DNA of 64,000 nucleotides from Megaleporinus macrocephalus (taxonomy: Eukaryota > Chordata > Actinopteri > Characiformes > Anostomidae). This document shows positions 46,131 through 57,205 of this stretch, in pieces (within the stretch, counting starts at the first letter, position 1; each line of letters begins with the position of its first letter). Both the position numbers and the translations under genes were made by a program. Under the pieces are notes generated by a model. The model was given only the letters and a program-made list of their open reading frames with translations. It did no database searches and was not told where the DNA came from. The DNA is taken from positions 26,800,349 through 26,864,348 of the forward strand of contig CM038702.1 in the NCBI GenBank assembly GCA_021613375.1, read 5' to 3'.

Positions 46131-46994
46131 TGAGGTCATTGGCTGTTACAGTATGATTACAGTATATTGTTTATCACTTCTTAATTTCTTATTGTTTAGG
46201 AAAAAATGATAAAATACTGAATAGACATCATACATTTCTTTTCACCTCTAGCCTATAACCTACAATAACTAATATGTAATATAAGATTAACAGTTGTGTC
46301 TACATGACAGCTTATAAAAATAAACAAAAATGTTTAACAACTGATTGCAAAGTGAATGAATTTAGTATTGTTCTATTCCAAGCAGCTGAAAAGCTTGATC
46401 CAAAACAGATTTTGTGTCTGCCTTAAATGAAAATAAAAAAAAAACAAGAGAGGTCATGCAGGACACAGTGAAAGAGAAAGAAACAAAGAAGATGTGAAAC
46501 GTTCCATCACGGAAAAAAGCCCACTAAAGGTTTCCAATTGACCCCATCAGGAGCATCTCCATCTCTGAGTGGGCTGAGTGGCTTTCAATCAGAACACATT
46601 GTTCCTGGAGTAGACCTTCGCTTCAGTACAGTCACGAGCCAAACAGGGACAGAGGGACAGAACCAAACACCCTTTACCTCAATATATAATTCGCATTGAG
46701 GACTGTAGAGTGCCATTAGCAATTAAGCAAGAGATTCATCTGAGAAAATAAAGCCTTCACAGTTTTCATCTCATGCTCAATTTCATGATTTACTTCTGAC
46801 TTAATTGAAAATAGTGAGGAAACTGATTCTAAAGTTTCAATCCACACCACATTTGTGTTCGAGTACAAGAAAATGTTTTGTATAGTGATTTTTTTTGTTA
46901 CTGTAAAAAGTGAGAAATGCAGAATAACCATGTAAGTAACTGCCTATGTAATCAGTAATGTAATTACAGCTGTAAAGACCTATAGGCTAAATGG
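46131..46994. other. Non-coding stretch without recognised features
   Basis: AT-rich; no recognised element or coding segment. Confidence 0.45.
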
Positions 46995-47352
46995 AGGCCA
47001 TGCAGTGGCTAATGAGTGGGAGTACAGTGTTGGTATGTTCAGTAACATGGCTAGTGACTGGAAGAACAAAATAGGTGTTTCTAATAAAGTGGCCAGTGAG
47101 TGGAAAAACAAAGTAGCTGTTTCTAATAAAGTGGCCAGTGAGTATAAGTACAGTGTTGGTATGTTCAGTAACATGGCCAGTGACTGGAAGAATAAAATAG
47201 GCGTTTCTAATAAAGTGGCCAGTGACTGGAAGAACAAAATAGGTGTTTCTAATAAAGTGGCCAGTGACTGGAAGAACAAAATAGGTATTTCTAATAAAGT
47301 GGCCAGTGAGTGTAAGTACAAGGTAGGTGTTTCTAATAAAGTGGCCAGTTAC
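46995..47352 (-). repeat. 42-bp minisatellite, about 8.5 copies (inverse orientation)
   Basis: GTTTCTAATAAAGTGGCCAG recurs with 42-bp spacing, alternating with units containing GTATGTTCAGTAACATGGCC. It is the family of 12986-13258 on the other strand. The repetitive frames on both strands result from the 42-bp period. Confidence 0.93.
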
Positions 47353-48756
47353 ATAAAATGAATAAAAGTAAATAAAGTAAATAGTAAGTAGTAAATTAGT
47401 AGAAAGAAATAAGTATTTTGTTCTGTCACATTAGATATACAAGTAATTATGAGAACATAAGACTAAAATAATATATCCAGTAAAAGATCTTTATTATTTA
47501 AATGGTCAAAATGGTCATCGAGACACAGAATGCTTTGTAATACATTATAAAGTCATTTAATGCTAAAGAGCCAAGTAGCCTGCTTCGTTTTGTTCTGAAT
47601 CAGCAAGCATCTTTTCAGTAATGTTAAAAAAAGCCTTAATCACTGGAGAGCTCACTGAGGGTTGGTGGACCCAAGCTGTTTTTTACAAATGAGGCCAGAA
47701 TAGCCTAGAATAAGCCACTGCGATTAGCCGCACCATTCTGTCTACTGATTGTCCGGGGGTAAACACAATAAATCACGATTAGCGAGTGGGAATCAGTTAA
47801 TGCTGAGGCAGAAAGAGAGGAAATGGACACTGAATTGTCCGGCTGCAGGGTGGACTACCAGTGGCTTTTCAATAAAGTGATGGATCATGTTCATTAAAGG
47901 GTGGAGACAGAGGGAGTACTTTAACAAGCTTTATTGTTTAGCGCACTGGTCAGTGCAGAAAGCTGGCGTGTTAAAAAGAAAACGAGGCAGACTTTTCCCT
48001 TTAATGTCCGAGTCCATTAATGATGTTAAGGGCGCGCTCAGATGACTCAGGAAGAAAATGCCATCCAACAATTTGTGACTACGTGACGCAGCCACAGACA
48101 GAGCTGTGGTCAAATCTGTTTAATAGACTTTAAAAGCTTTCTGAAAAAATGCAGTGACAATTCAGTAGCTCTTTATTTGAAGTCTACCTACATAGCAGCT
48201 TTACAATACAGACATAAGCACTGAATACTGTACAGTATTTATATAAGCAATATTTGTGAACAGACGTGAACAGTTTATGTCAGTATTCACAAGATAACAT
48301 TAGATTTTATACCGGACATGGTAATAATAAACCCTTAAATTAAAACGATGGACTGCTTTTCTGTTTATAAGCCTCATTCCAAAGTGATACAACTAGTAAT
48401 CCAGTGGCCTAAACAACTAGCTTTACCAATATATGAAATAATCTTTCATAGCACTGACATGTGGTGCTCTTGATGAGGCCTCTGCCTTATTATGTTCCAA
48501 TCATTAGTAATAATGCTTCATAACAGTGTTATAATAGGAACCGTTGTTCTTCACTTTAGTTTAAGGGCCCTTAAACAAACAGCTACAAACTTTTTTTTGG
48601 TTTTGAGAATTTAGTGTAAAGTTAATGTAAAGTGATATTTTTGGCTTGTTCATCATGAAATGTATAAAATAATAATACATGTTAAATCCTAGGTTACCAG
48701 TGGTACATCCCAAAAAATATTTTATATGATTGTGTATTATCTGTCATGTATTATAC
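47353..48756. other. Non-coding stretch; possible conserved block at 47690-47870
   Basis: 47690-47870 (GCCACTGCGATTAGCCGCAC, AATAAATCACGATTAGCGAG) is complex and repeat-free. The remainder is AT-rich intron with nothing recognisable. Confidence 0.4.
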
Positions 48757-49490
48757 ACTTTGTGGTCAAAAGTATGTAAACACTTGACTGCCACACCTAT
48801 ATTCCCTTGTTCCAAAACCCAGGGCATTAATATGGAGTCGCCCCATCCTCATTTCCAGCCGGAACATTGTCCACACTTCAGGAAAGATATGGAGTGTGTC
48901 TGTGGGAACTGATTTTGGACAAGAAGGCCTGGCTTGAAATTAACTTTAGAGTTTATCCCAATGGTGTTCCGTGGGGTTGAAGTCCACACTAAACTAATCA
49001 AACCATGTCTTTATGCACAGCGGCGCAGTCATGCTGGAACAGGAAAGAATCTGTTCTAGACTTTAGTTACAAAGCTGGGAGCATGTAATTGTGTAAAATG
49101 TTAGATAATGAAGCATGATTCATCACTCCAGAGAATGTTTCCACTGCTCCAGACTGGCAGCGTACTTTACAATACTACAGCCAACGCTTGGCATTGTGCA
49201 TAGTGATCTTGGGCTTGTGTGCAGCTGCTGTTGCATTTGTATGCTGTCTGCTTCTGGTTGTTCTGCTCTGTTAGTTTGTATGGCAGAGCTGTTGTTGCTT
49301 CTAAAATCTTCCATTTCACAATAATAGCACTTAGTTTACGTCATATATCAGTCTCTGCCCAGCCGTTCTACTGCCCTTGTTTGTCTATCAAGACTGCATG
49401 GTTATGTGCTTGTTTTTATATGCCTATTCTTAATGACTGTGTTTGAAATAATTCAGTAATTCAATTCAATAAGTCAATAATTAGGATGAG
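48757..49490 (-). pseudogene. Tc1-like transposon relic, transposase on minus strand
   Basis: Begins with the terminal phrase CACTTTGTGGTCAAAAGTAT typical of one fish Tc1-like family and continues through TGGAGTGTGTCTGTGGGAAC, AGAAGGCCTGGCTTGAAATT, GTGGGGTTGAAGTCCACACT and CAGCGGCGCAGTCATGCTGG. The last, on the minus strand, reads FQHDCAAVH, the region of the second catalytic aspartate of Tc1/mariner DDE transposases. CAGAGAATGTTTCCACTGCT and CAACGCTTGGCATTGTGCAT follow in the family order. Compared with a full element of about 1.4-1.6 kb it has lost large internal pieces and is frameshifted. The right terminal repeat is missing. It is inactive. Confidence 0.88.
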
Positions 49491-50689
49491 CTCATTTCTG
49501 AGACATGACAGCACATAGCAATTTTCTTTTCTTTTAACTTTGATGTTGTTCAATGCCCCAAATATGTCCACAATTCATTTCACATGACATTTTTAACCTC
49601 TCTTAATTGCTTAGAATGAAACTGGGGTTTTTGTTACTGTGCCTTTAAGACTGATATAAGATAAGATGAGCTGCCCTGTACTGAGTCTCAGAACTCAGAG
49701 CTGAAACACTCTATAGAACTTCAATATGAACGGACGCAACACTGTGCTAAACTGCTGAATAACCTGTATAGGTGGCTGTAGGTAAATAAGTTGGATCCTG
49801 TGACATCACAAAAATGTTTTTTGAATGTTTCAATATTTCTTTAGACTCCCAAGGAAAGCAAGGGAAATACAGTTTTCTATGATCAGGGCCTTGAATCTTT
49901 CTTTTTTTGTAGTCTCTCCTGTAGTTTCCTGACTTTAAATAGAAGAAAATCATATAGAATTTAAAGCACTTTGATTTTGAAAAGATGTTCTAAAAGGTCT
50001 AAGAGCAGAGTACGAACAGCGTTCAATCACATTTCACGTTAAACCTCGCCTTCCTGCATTTATTACGGTTACAGCTGGCTCTTTTCGGAGAAGGGAAACT
50101 CTAAAGAAGATTGAAGACGGACAAGAAGGAACAAAAATGTGCCCGAACCAAATGAAGAGAAATGCAGAGAAACTGTAGAGAATCATAATCATATTTCAGC
50201 TGCGAAGCCACGCAGTAACCACCCCCATATTTGATCATGTTTATTGTCTGAAACCATCTGCAGCTGATAACCCTTGACTGAACAAGCTGTTAGCCGGGCC
50301 GAGAGGGAGTAGAGAGGGAGAAATCAGCCGTGATTTAAAATGGCTCCATCAGCACACACACAAACGCACACACACCACTGCGAGCGCAAAACCATTGAGA
50401 GGAAATGACACACACAGAGAGGCCTAGCATTCTTAATGCATGTCTACGAATTATTATACTATGTTTCGAGTCGAATGACACGACAAATAGCTAAACTCCT
50501 TCTGTTTGGCTGAGAAAGTACAGCCAGTGTATTCGAAATGGGCAATTTTTCCTGCAGTGTTCACAAACAATGTCCCACATAAAGACTTTGAGAAGTCTTT
50601 CTAAAACCAGCCAAACAAAAATGAATAGATTTATTTTCTATACATTTCTTTTGGTTTTCTTTCCTCTAGCATTACCTCATAGCTCCACC
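49491..50689. other. Non-coding stretch, perhaps part of an old repeat at 49610-49970
   Basis: GTTACTGTGCCTTTAAGACT and CCTGTGACATCACAAAAATG at 49634-49820 resemble phrases in fish interspersed repeats, but no ends are seen. 50330-50400 is CA-rich. Nothing else is supported. Confidence 0.35.
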
Positions 50690-51020
50690 ACAGAGATGAG
50701 CAATTACAGACTGTAGCTCATCACACTCCATTCATTGCTGGTCAGTTTCTGACCACAGGATTGCTGTTGTCCAAATATTATTAGGATGGTGGCTAATTCT
50801 CAGCTCAGCAGTGACCCTGACTTGGTGGTGGTCATATTACTGTGTGTGGTGCTGGTACGAGTAGACCACAACCTGAAAACATCCAGCCAAGAGCAGCTCT
50901 CTGGTCGGACACTGGAAGATTAATAGAAACTGTGCATCAACAGATGGGCCGGAGTCTAATTGTTTACCGACAAGGTGGCGCTACAAAAGAGGGGCTTCTG
51001 AAAATGTGTCCAGGGAGGGT
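50690..51020. mobile_element. Relic of the fold-back transposon family
   Basis: CAATTACAGACTGTAGCTCA, AATTCTCAGCTCAGCAGTGA, CTTGGTGGTGGTCATATTAC, TGTGTGGTGCTGGTACGAGT follow the order of the left half of copies A and B, and CATCCAGCCAAGAGCAGCTC resembles 42350-42380. The ends are lost. Confidence 0.65.
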
Positions 51021-51339
51021 ATTCAGATCCAAACCTATTCATTTTATAATGTGAATTCAATTACTAGGATTCAGAACCGCCAGCCTGAGAGTGCTTTTCA
51101 CTGTTGCCCTGAGCTTATTTGTTTTTGGCTCTGGGTACAGACAGAGCAAGCCTGGCATTTGTCTTCTGTAACTTGAAATCCATTTGCTGTGCTCCCTCTA
51201 ACTGCGTTGGAGGGGTATTTTATTTTGCTGTTGCAGCAAATTGCTTTAGCTTTGGCCTCCACCACAGCATACTGTATGACAACAGAGTGATTTCTAGCTG
51301 TCTGAAAAAAAAAAGCATCCTGTAATCAATGCCCAGCAG
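51021..51339. other. Non-coding stretch without recognised features
   Basis: No recognised feature; an A run lies at 51305-51314. Confidence 0.4.
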
Positions 51340-51650
51340 GTATAAACCATGATTGCGTCTCCTGTTTCCGAAAAGGCCAAAGCTTTTGAGAAAGGAGTGG
51401 CTATTAGGAGAAACGCTGGTGCTTTACGTGCTGCTATCATCCTGATGGAACGATGGATGGAAATTTCCATTACGGTTTGAGAAGCAAAGAGGGTAAAGCG
51501 GTCCGAAATTGAAAAATCAACACGATGGCTTCAGAAGTACTATTAGGAGAGGCATGCAATCTGCATGCAAATAAAGGAGCATCGCCAGGGGGCCGGCCAT
51601 TCTGTTCTGAAGCCGATCGTTTACTTTTAAAGCAATGATGTGGCCTAAAA
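51340..51650. promoter_or_regulatory. Candidate conserved non-coding element
   Basis: Repeat-free, GC-balanced sequence with ATCTGCATGCAAATAAAGGA (octamer-like ATGCAAAT, about 51568), GATGGAAATTTCCATTACGG (about 51458) and GTGCTTTACGTGCTGC. One of the stronger-looking candidates in the window. Confidence 0.3.
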
Positions 51651-51949
51651 ACAAATATTCACCCCGAACATAAATGCAGCCTACCATCCAAAACAATCAG
51701 TTCTTGCTTTCTTTGTTTGGCACTGAAGCTATGAGGCTAGTTTGGATGACTAGTGTGAGATTTTTGTCTGATTTTGCCCAAATCAGTGTTATAAACCACA
51801 TAAGCAAGTTGATCAGCATCCAGTACACAATGTATGCTGGTAACCAGCAATGCTAGCTGGGTTGTAGCAGTGTCCAGATGGTCCAGCTAATGAGTGAATT
51901 CAAGGTGCTATGATAAGGTGCACACTTTGTAATCTCCATAATCTCCAGA
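51651..51949. other. Spacer with a short CTGGT fragment
   Basis: TATGCTGGTAACCAGCAATG then CTAGCTGG at about 51832-51860 is a small CTGGT-family piece. Otherwise unique. Confidence 0.4.
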
Positions 51950-52240
51950 GAAAAGCATTGGTAACAGGATAGAACACTCTGGATCAGCACCACATGAGTG
52001 CAAGGGCACCACACCCAATGCCAAGCTTTAGCTGGAGGGGTTTAAAGTCCCGCAGCACTGGACTGTAAAGCAATGGAGCTGGAGGTGAAGCTCCATCCAA
52101 TAATGATGAGTTGGGATTGGGCTTTGCGACCTCACTAGTGTGTTTGTGGCAGAATAAAAATGGGATTGTCACAAAAAAGTCTCCTCAGAAGAGTAGAGGC
52201 TGTTACAGCAGCGAACAGGGACAAACTCCCCATTAAACCT
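51950..52240 (+). pseudogene. Tc1-like transposon relic, transposase C-terminal part on plus strand
   Basis: CACACCCAATGCCAAGCTTT, AGCTGGAGGGGTTTAAAGTC, GCGACCTCACTAGTGTGTTT and CTCAGAAGAGTAGAGGCTGT follow the order of the 3' half of a fish Tc1-like transposase gene (the last stretch corresponds to the LPRRVEAV region near the C-terminus). It is frameshifted, lacks the N-terminal half, and no terminal repeat is recognised. Opposite in orientation to 48757-49490. Confidence 0.85.
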
Positions 52241-52439
52241 CCTGATTTCAGGGTTTCGGAGATGGTACGCATGTGTGGTCCCTGAAATAGACTCTCGCTC
52301 CACACAGCAATCTGTCGTTCATGTCCTGCCGAGCTGAACTCTCTCCATCCTTCATTTCCCTCCATCACCGTATGTGTGACGCAAAACAACACTGTGCTCA
52401 CGCGAACGCACACTCAACTATACTGCCCACCAACCAACC
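52241..52439. other. Spacer without recognised features
   Basis: No recognised feature. Confidence 0.35.
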
Positions 52440-52960
52440 ATGAGAAGTCCATCTTTTCTTTTTCTGTTCTCTTCTTCATCTTCTTTTTTACGTATTTTAG
52501 TCTCTTTTTTGCCATTCTTTTTTTCTCCTTCCCTTAGTTTTTTGCTTTCGCTTTGCTTTCTACCTCTTTCTCACTTTACATTTATCTCTATGTATTATTT
52601 CTTCTTAATATCTCCTTCCTCCTTTAGTTTTTCCTTTTTGACTTCTTTCTCTCTCTTTTACCATCAGTTTCTCTAACTTTATTGCTTCTCTTCTCTTCTC
52701 TTCTCTTCTCTTCTCTTCTCTTCTCTTCTCTTCTCTTCTCTCATTATTTTTCTCTCTCTCTCCCTTCCTTCTTTGTTTGCCTCACTCTGTTCACTGGCCA
52801 TTCTTAGGTTTTCTCTTCCTCTCTTTTTTGTCTGTTTTCTTTCTTAAATATCTTCTTTCTCTGTTCATCTTTGCCCATATCTTCTTTGTCTTTCTTTCTT
52901 CCCTTCCCTTTCTTGCTTCTCTGTCTCCTTCTGTTTTTCTCTCTCTTCCCTCATTGATTG
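52440..52960. repeat. Long pyrimidine-rich tract with (TTCTC)n core
   Basis: About 500 bp of C/T-rich sequence enclosing about 11 copies of TTCTC at 52684-52741. Hydrophobic open frames on plus and charged frames on minus are composition artefacts. Confidence 0.88.
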
Positions 52961-53056
52961 AATTTCTCTGTAAAAATGTTGTGCGACTCACACCGATTGC
53001 CCTGCTATGACCTCTCTATGACCTTTGTGTCCGGTGCAGTCCGGCTGCCTCAGTGG

Positions 53057-53081
53057 ATGTGTGTGTGTGTGTGTGTGTGTG
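53057..53081. repeat. Short (TG)n microsatellite
   Basis: Twelve TG dinucleotides. Confidence 0.93.
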
Positions 53082-53294
53082 TTGCTGCTGTAAGCAGGGT
53101 GGGCCTGCAGGCTGCGAGCGAGCTCAGCAGAACAAGCAGAGACGACAGGACAGAGGAAATGAACTTTAGTGTACAACAGCTGTTACTGCTTCTGACACAC
53201 AGTGAAACAGTGCAGATCTGAGACAGAGTGGACAAACTGCCTACTCTGCCTTTAACCCTATCAGCTCCTGTTCTAGTGGAGCAGCATCTATTAA

Positions 53295-53755
53295 AGCTGG
53301 ATTAATATCTCTCATTCTACTTTACAGGATCATTTATTTAGCTCGCTCATGAACTAATATCTCCTGTTCTAGTGTACTGGAGCATTTATTGAGGCTATTT
53401 ATCATCTAACATCTCTAACTCTAGTGTATGGGAGCTTTTATTGATGTTGTTTATGGACTAATATCTCTTATTCTAGTGTATATGAATGTTTATTGAGGCC
53501 ATTTTTGAATTAATATCTCCTGTTTTAGTGTATTGAAGCATTTATTGAGGCTATTTATCAACTAATATCTCCTATTTTAGTATATATGAGTATTCATTGA
53601 GGCTATTTATAAGCAATATCTCCTATTCTACCACATATGAATGTTCAATGATGTCGCATATGGACTAATATTCCATATTCTACTTTACTGAAGCATTTAT
53701 CAAGGTAACTTATGGACTAATATCTTCAATTCTTGAAGCTGTTTATTGATTTAGC
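53295..53755. repeat. 53-bp degenerate tandem repeat, about 8 copies
   Basis: ACTAATATCTCCTGTTCTAG then TGTACTGGAGCATTTATTGA then GGCTATTTAT is a full unit; ACTAATATCT recurs at roughly 53-bp steps (about 53354, 53457, 53512, 53565). Copies differ by 20-30% by eye. A related decayed patch is at 37340-37500. Confidence 0.85.
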
Positions 53756-54399
53756 TTTGGTCAAAAAAAAGGGGAATGAAAAGAGTCCAGTGATTTAAAG
53801 CTGTCACCAGAAATCAACTTGTTGGCTGTTTGTTCCACTGCAAACACAATAACACTACCCCCGCTGAGTGTTTTTTTTGTGTCATTGTGCTGATTTCTGA
53901 TTGGTTCTGAAGCCCCCCTGCAGCCCTGGATTAAACTGCAGTTTGATGCTTCGTTCTGACAGTAATTCCTGTTTGTCTTGTTAACCTCACACTGGGCCTG
54001 ACTCAGCAGGCTGATCAATACAGGCGTACCAATAACACTTTCACTTTTAGCCTCAAAGGTCAGGCTGAGACATGACCTTCTCCCAAATTACCATCAAATA
54101 TATTTACACATGACTAACATTGACACAGCATGTCAAACGTTTGGGGACACACAACTCCCAAAATGCTTTTAACACAAATGAGCACATATTGTTGCATTTG
54201 CAGTAACTTAAAACGAAATTCAGAGCGGTTTGGTGTGAAATGCTACTCTCTAGAGAAACCTCTCGAGTCAGAATTGGGAGCAGTCTTTGATGGGAACCAG
54301 GCGTCTGATAAGGTTAATGCCTCTAAGAGCTCCCTTGCAGGGAGTGATTACATTAAATGGCAATGAAGACACTGTTTAATGAGCATTTTTGAGAAGATT
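53756..54399. other. Non-coding stretch without recognised features
   Basis: No recognised feature. Confidence 0.45.
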
Positions 54400-54401
54400 T
54401 G

Positions 54402-54750
54402 TTTCATGTTGTGCTCTGTTTTGTGCCTGTCTGTTTTTGTTTACGTTTTGTCATTGCCATGTTACTGGTTTCTGGTTTCTGTTTCTGTTTGCCATGTGCT
54501 CTTTGTCTCCGCCCTCTTGTCTCCACCCCGCACCTGCTCAGTGTTTATGTCTCCTCCCGTTCTGTCTACATTTATAACCTTTGTTTGCTCCTTGGCTTTG
54601 TCTGTACGTGTATCGCTGTGATGGTTGTGCTGATCTTAGACCTAAGTTCATGTCTTGTTATTTTAGATCTTTGTTTGTTATTTTAAGTACTGATGTAAAT
54701 AAACTCTACCTGCAATTGTATCCACAACCCTCGCCTCCGGAATCATTACA
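54402..54750 (+). mobile_element. Probable solo LTR of a Gypsy-like retrotransposon
   Basis: TTTGTTTACGTTTTGTCATT, GTCTCCGCCCTCTTGTCTCC, GCACCTGCTCAGTGTTTATG, a TATA-like ACATTTATAACC (about 54569) and GATGTAAATAAACTCTACCT (about 54692, poly(A) signal) follow the layout of fish Gypsy-type LTRs, ending GGAATCATTACA at 54750. The 5 bp ATTTG before it (54397-54401) is repeated directly after it (54751-54755), which would be a target-site duplication. If the LTR instead starts TGT at 54400, the duplication is lost, so the left edge is uncertain. No internal retrotransposon genes are present. Confidence 0.6.
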
Positions 54751-54755
54751 ATTTG

Positions 54756-55993
54756 GGAGTGAAATGTATAGAGGTTTGGGAATGTGATGTCAGGGGTTTG
54801 TCAGGGTGGTTAAGAATAGCTGGAAAACATCAACCTTTCTACCTGCTTTCCTTGATTTTGACTGAGCTCATGGCCTCACCACATACTTCTGCTGAGATGA
54901 CTAGCATGTGGATCTACAAGACCAAATGATGACGAATCAGAGCAAAATCAAATAAAACAGATCAGAAAGGAAGGTCCATCGGCTATATTTAGATGCAGCT
55001 CTGGTTATTCAGCATGCAGGAAACATTACTGTGACGGGCAGTCAAACATGAAGCTCAAGTTTATTTCAAAGATATGTTTATATATATATTTAATGCAATA
55101 CAACAAATTTTATTGAAAGTTGCCAACATGTAATTGCTGCATCGTGTAAGGTGGAACGGAATAAGAAGCTGGTGAATATGAAGCAAAGCTCAGCATTGTG
55201 GTAAGGTGTGCAGTAATACTACCACTAATGTTAGAAAAAAACCTAACAATTACTTTTCAAAACCCTGTTTTCCAGCTAATATGAATGCTGCAGTGTCTGA
55301 GGTAAAGCAGGTAATGTTGTGACTGGGCTGGTAACATTAGCAGAGCTGCTAGAATATAAGTGTTTATTTGTCTGCTTATCTTAATGACTTTAGATTGACT
55401 GCCTCTTCAGTATGAATGTAAGCATCGTGTTATCTAATATAGATTTTTATGTGGCTTAATATCATACAGCACAGAAAAAGTGTCATTAGTTCGCTAACTA
55501 GCATTTGATGAAAAGCTGCTTACAGTAGAATATGTCGAGACCCAGTAGCTCAGGGCAGAACCCACTGACCTGATAAAACTCAATGAACCCCCAGGACAAA
55601 TGAACTAAAAAATAACCATTAAGAAATAAATGCAAAGATGGCTTCAAGTGTCCTTCCCTCACTTTTTGCTCCTCACTCTCACTCCTGCATGCGGCATACA
55701 AGACCAGCATCCTCCTCCCTCACACAGGAGAGAGAGACAACTTATAATAAAAAGGTATATGCAGAAGGCCAGCATCTGCAGATCTAAGATTATGAATTGG
55801 AACATAAACAGAAAGATGTTCCATGATGTAAACTAGTGCTAGATTATTTAGAGCTTAATAGACTAGTAGCAGAACTTTAAAGTCTATTCTAAAATATACA
55901 GGGAGCCAGTGTAGTTATTTTAAAGAGAATTGATATGAGCTCTTTTTCTTGGTTTTGTTGTTTGATCCAAGCTGCTAATTTCTGTATGATTTC

Positions 55994-55994
<1 letters not shown>
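54756..55994. other. Non-coding stretch without recognised features
   Basis: AT-rich intron-like sequence. Chance open frames only. Confidence 0.45.

Positions 55995-56071
<77 letters not shown>
55995..56071. repeat. (TA)n microsatellite
   Basis: Thirty-eight TA dinucleotides without interruption. Confidence 0.97.
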
Positions 56072-56073
<2 letters not shown>

Positions 56074-56478
56074 TCATTTCTGTCAGCCCCAATGATAAAT
56101 GAATGCTTACGTCCTCGACTTCAATTGATCTAAAGACATGAAGAAGTGTTTCTCACTTGTAAAGTGAAATTTTGTGATAAGTGAACGTAGCCTGGTTATA
56201 GACTGTTTTTTGTTGACACGAAAATGAATCGCCACACCAGACGAGTGATAAAAAGCTTTCATTTTCTAGTTCAGGCTGACATTGGGGGGTGGAGGGATGG
56301 GGTTACTCCCCCTGATATGAGCAGCAGACAAAAAATAACATCCTTACAAGGAAAAACTGGAAGTGTTAGTTGTTTTTCGTTAAAGAGCTTGTTGTATTTT
56401 TCCTTCTTGAGCTTCTCTTTTACCGCTTGTGTGGGTTTATGTACCAAAAGCAGGACTTGACACATATAGCCACATATA

Positions 56479-56479
<1 letters not shown>
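56072..56479. other. Non-coding stretch without recognised features
   Basis: No recognised feature. Confidence 0.4.

Positions 56480-56537
<58 letters not shown>
56480..56537. repeat. (CA)n microsatellite
   Basis: About 29 CA dinucleotides. Confidence 0.97.
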
Positions 56538-56538
<1 letters not shown>

Positions 56539-56589
56539 AGTAATCACTCATCATCTGCCTAATCCCATAATTATGCATACGAACACCAA

Positions 56590-56735
56590 TTTCCCGGCAG
56601 GAATCTTTTTCTCTTTCTGCCTCTCTGCTCTTCTCCTTCTATCTCTTTTTCTTTTCTGTTTTTCTTCTTACTCTCTCCTTTCTTTTTTTTCTCTCTCTCT
56701 CCCTCCCTCCCTATTGCTCTCCTTTCTCGCTTTCC
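56590..56735. repeat. Pyrimidine-rich tract
   Basis: C/T-rich words including TCTCTCTCTCCCTCCCTCCC. Confidence 0.8.
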
Positions 56736-56824
56736 ACACTATACTGAACTTAAATCAGTTCATTAGTATTAGTATTAATAGTGAATTGTGGGTCCATTAC
56801 ACAAACTTACAATCATTTCCTTAC

Positions 56825-57130
56825 CCAAACATTAACTACAACTATTACTAGCCTAACTCCAACCCTACTCTAACCTTGACTTTAAACATATCCTAACTCT
56901 AACTTTACCCTAACCCTAGCCTTACCCTAACTTTACCCTAACCTTATCCTAACTCTAACCTTACTTTAACCTTAATCCAAGCCTTACCCTAACCCTAGCC
57001 TTAAAATAAACTTACCCTAATCCTAACCCTAACCTTATCCTTACCCTAACTCCAACTCTAATCTCACCTAATATTAAACTTATCCTAACCTCACACTAAC
57101 CCTAATCTGACCTAACCTAACCCTGACCTA
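56825..57130. repeat. Degenerate telomere-like (CCCTAA)n array
   Basis: About 300 bp of hexamer-like words: ACCCTAACCCTAGCCTTACC, CCTAATCCTAACCCTAACCT, CTAACCTAACCCTGACC. It is the C-rich telomere word with frequent T insertions and C losses, so it is old or was never true telomere. Confidence 0.85.
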
Positions 57131-57144
57131 AAATTGAATGATTT

Positions 57145-57205
57145 ACATTGTGGGGACAGGTCCTCACAATGTGTTTATATGTCAAAGTTTTGGTCCCCAC
57201 AATGT
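57145..57205. repeat. Hairpin element GTGGGGAC/GTCCCCAC next to the telomere-like array
   Basis: CATTGTGGGGACAGGTCCTC then ACAATG is an 11-bp-arm imperfect palindrome. A further GGTCCCCACAATG follows at about 57192. This hairpin beside CCTAA repeats and CA runs is a combination often seen in fish genomes. Confidence 0.7.

Noticed and set aside
46980..47361. Open frames of 113-118 codons on both strands
   Set aside because: Same 42-bp repeat artefact.
56825..57130. True chromosome end or recent fusion point
   Set aside because: The hexamers are too degenerate and the block is joined to a dispersed hairpin element.
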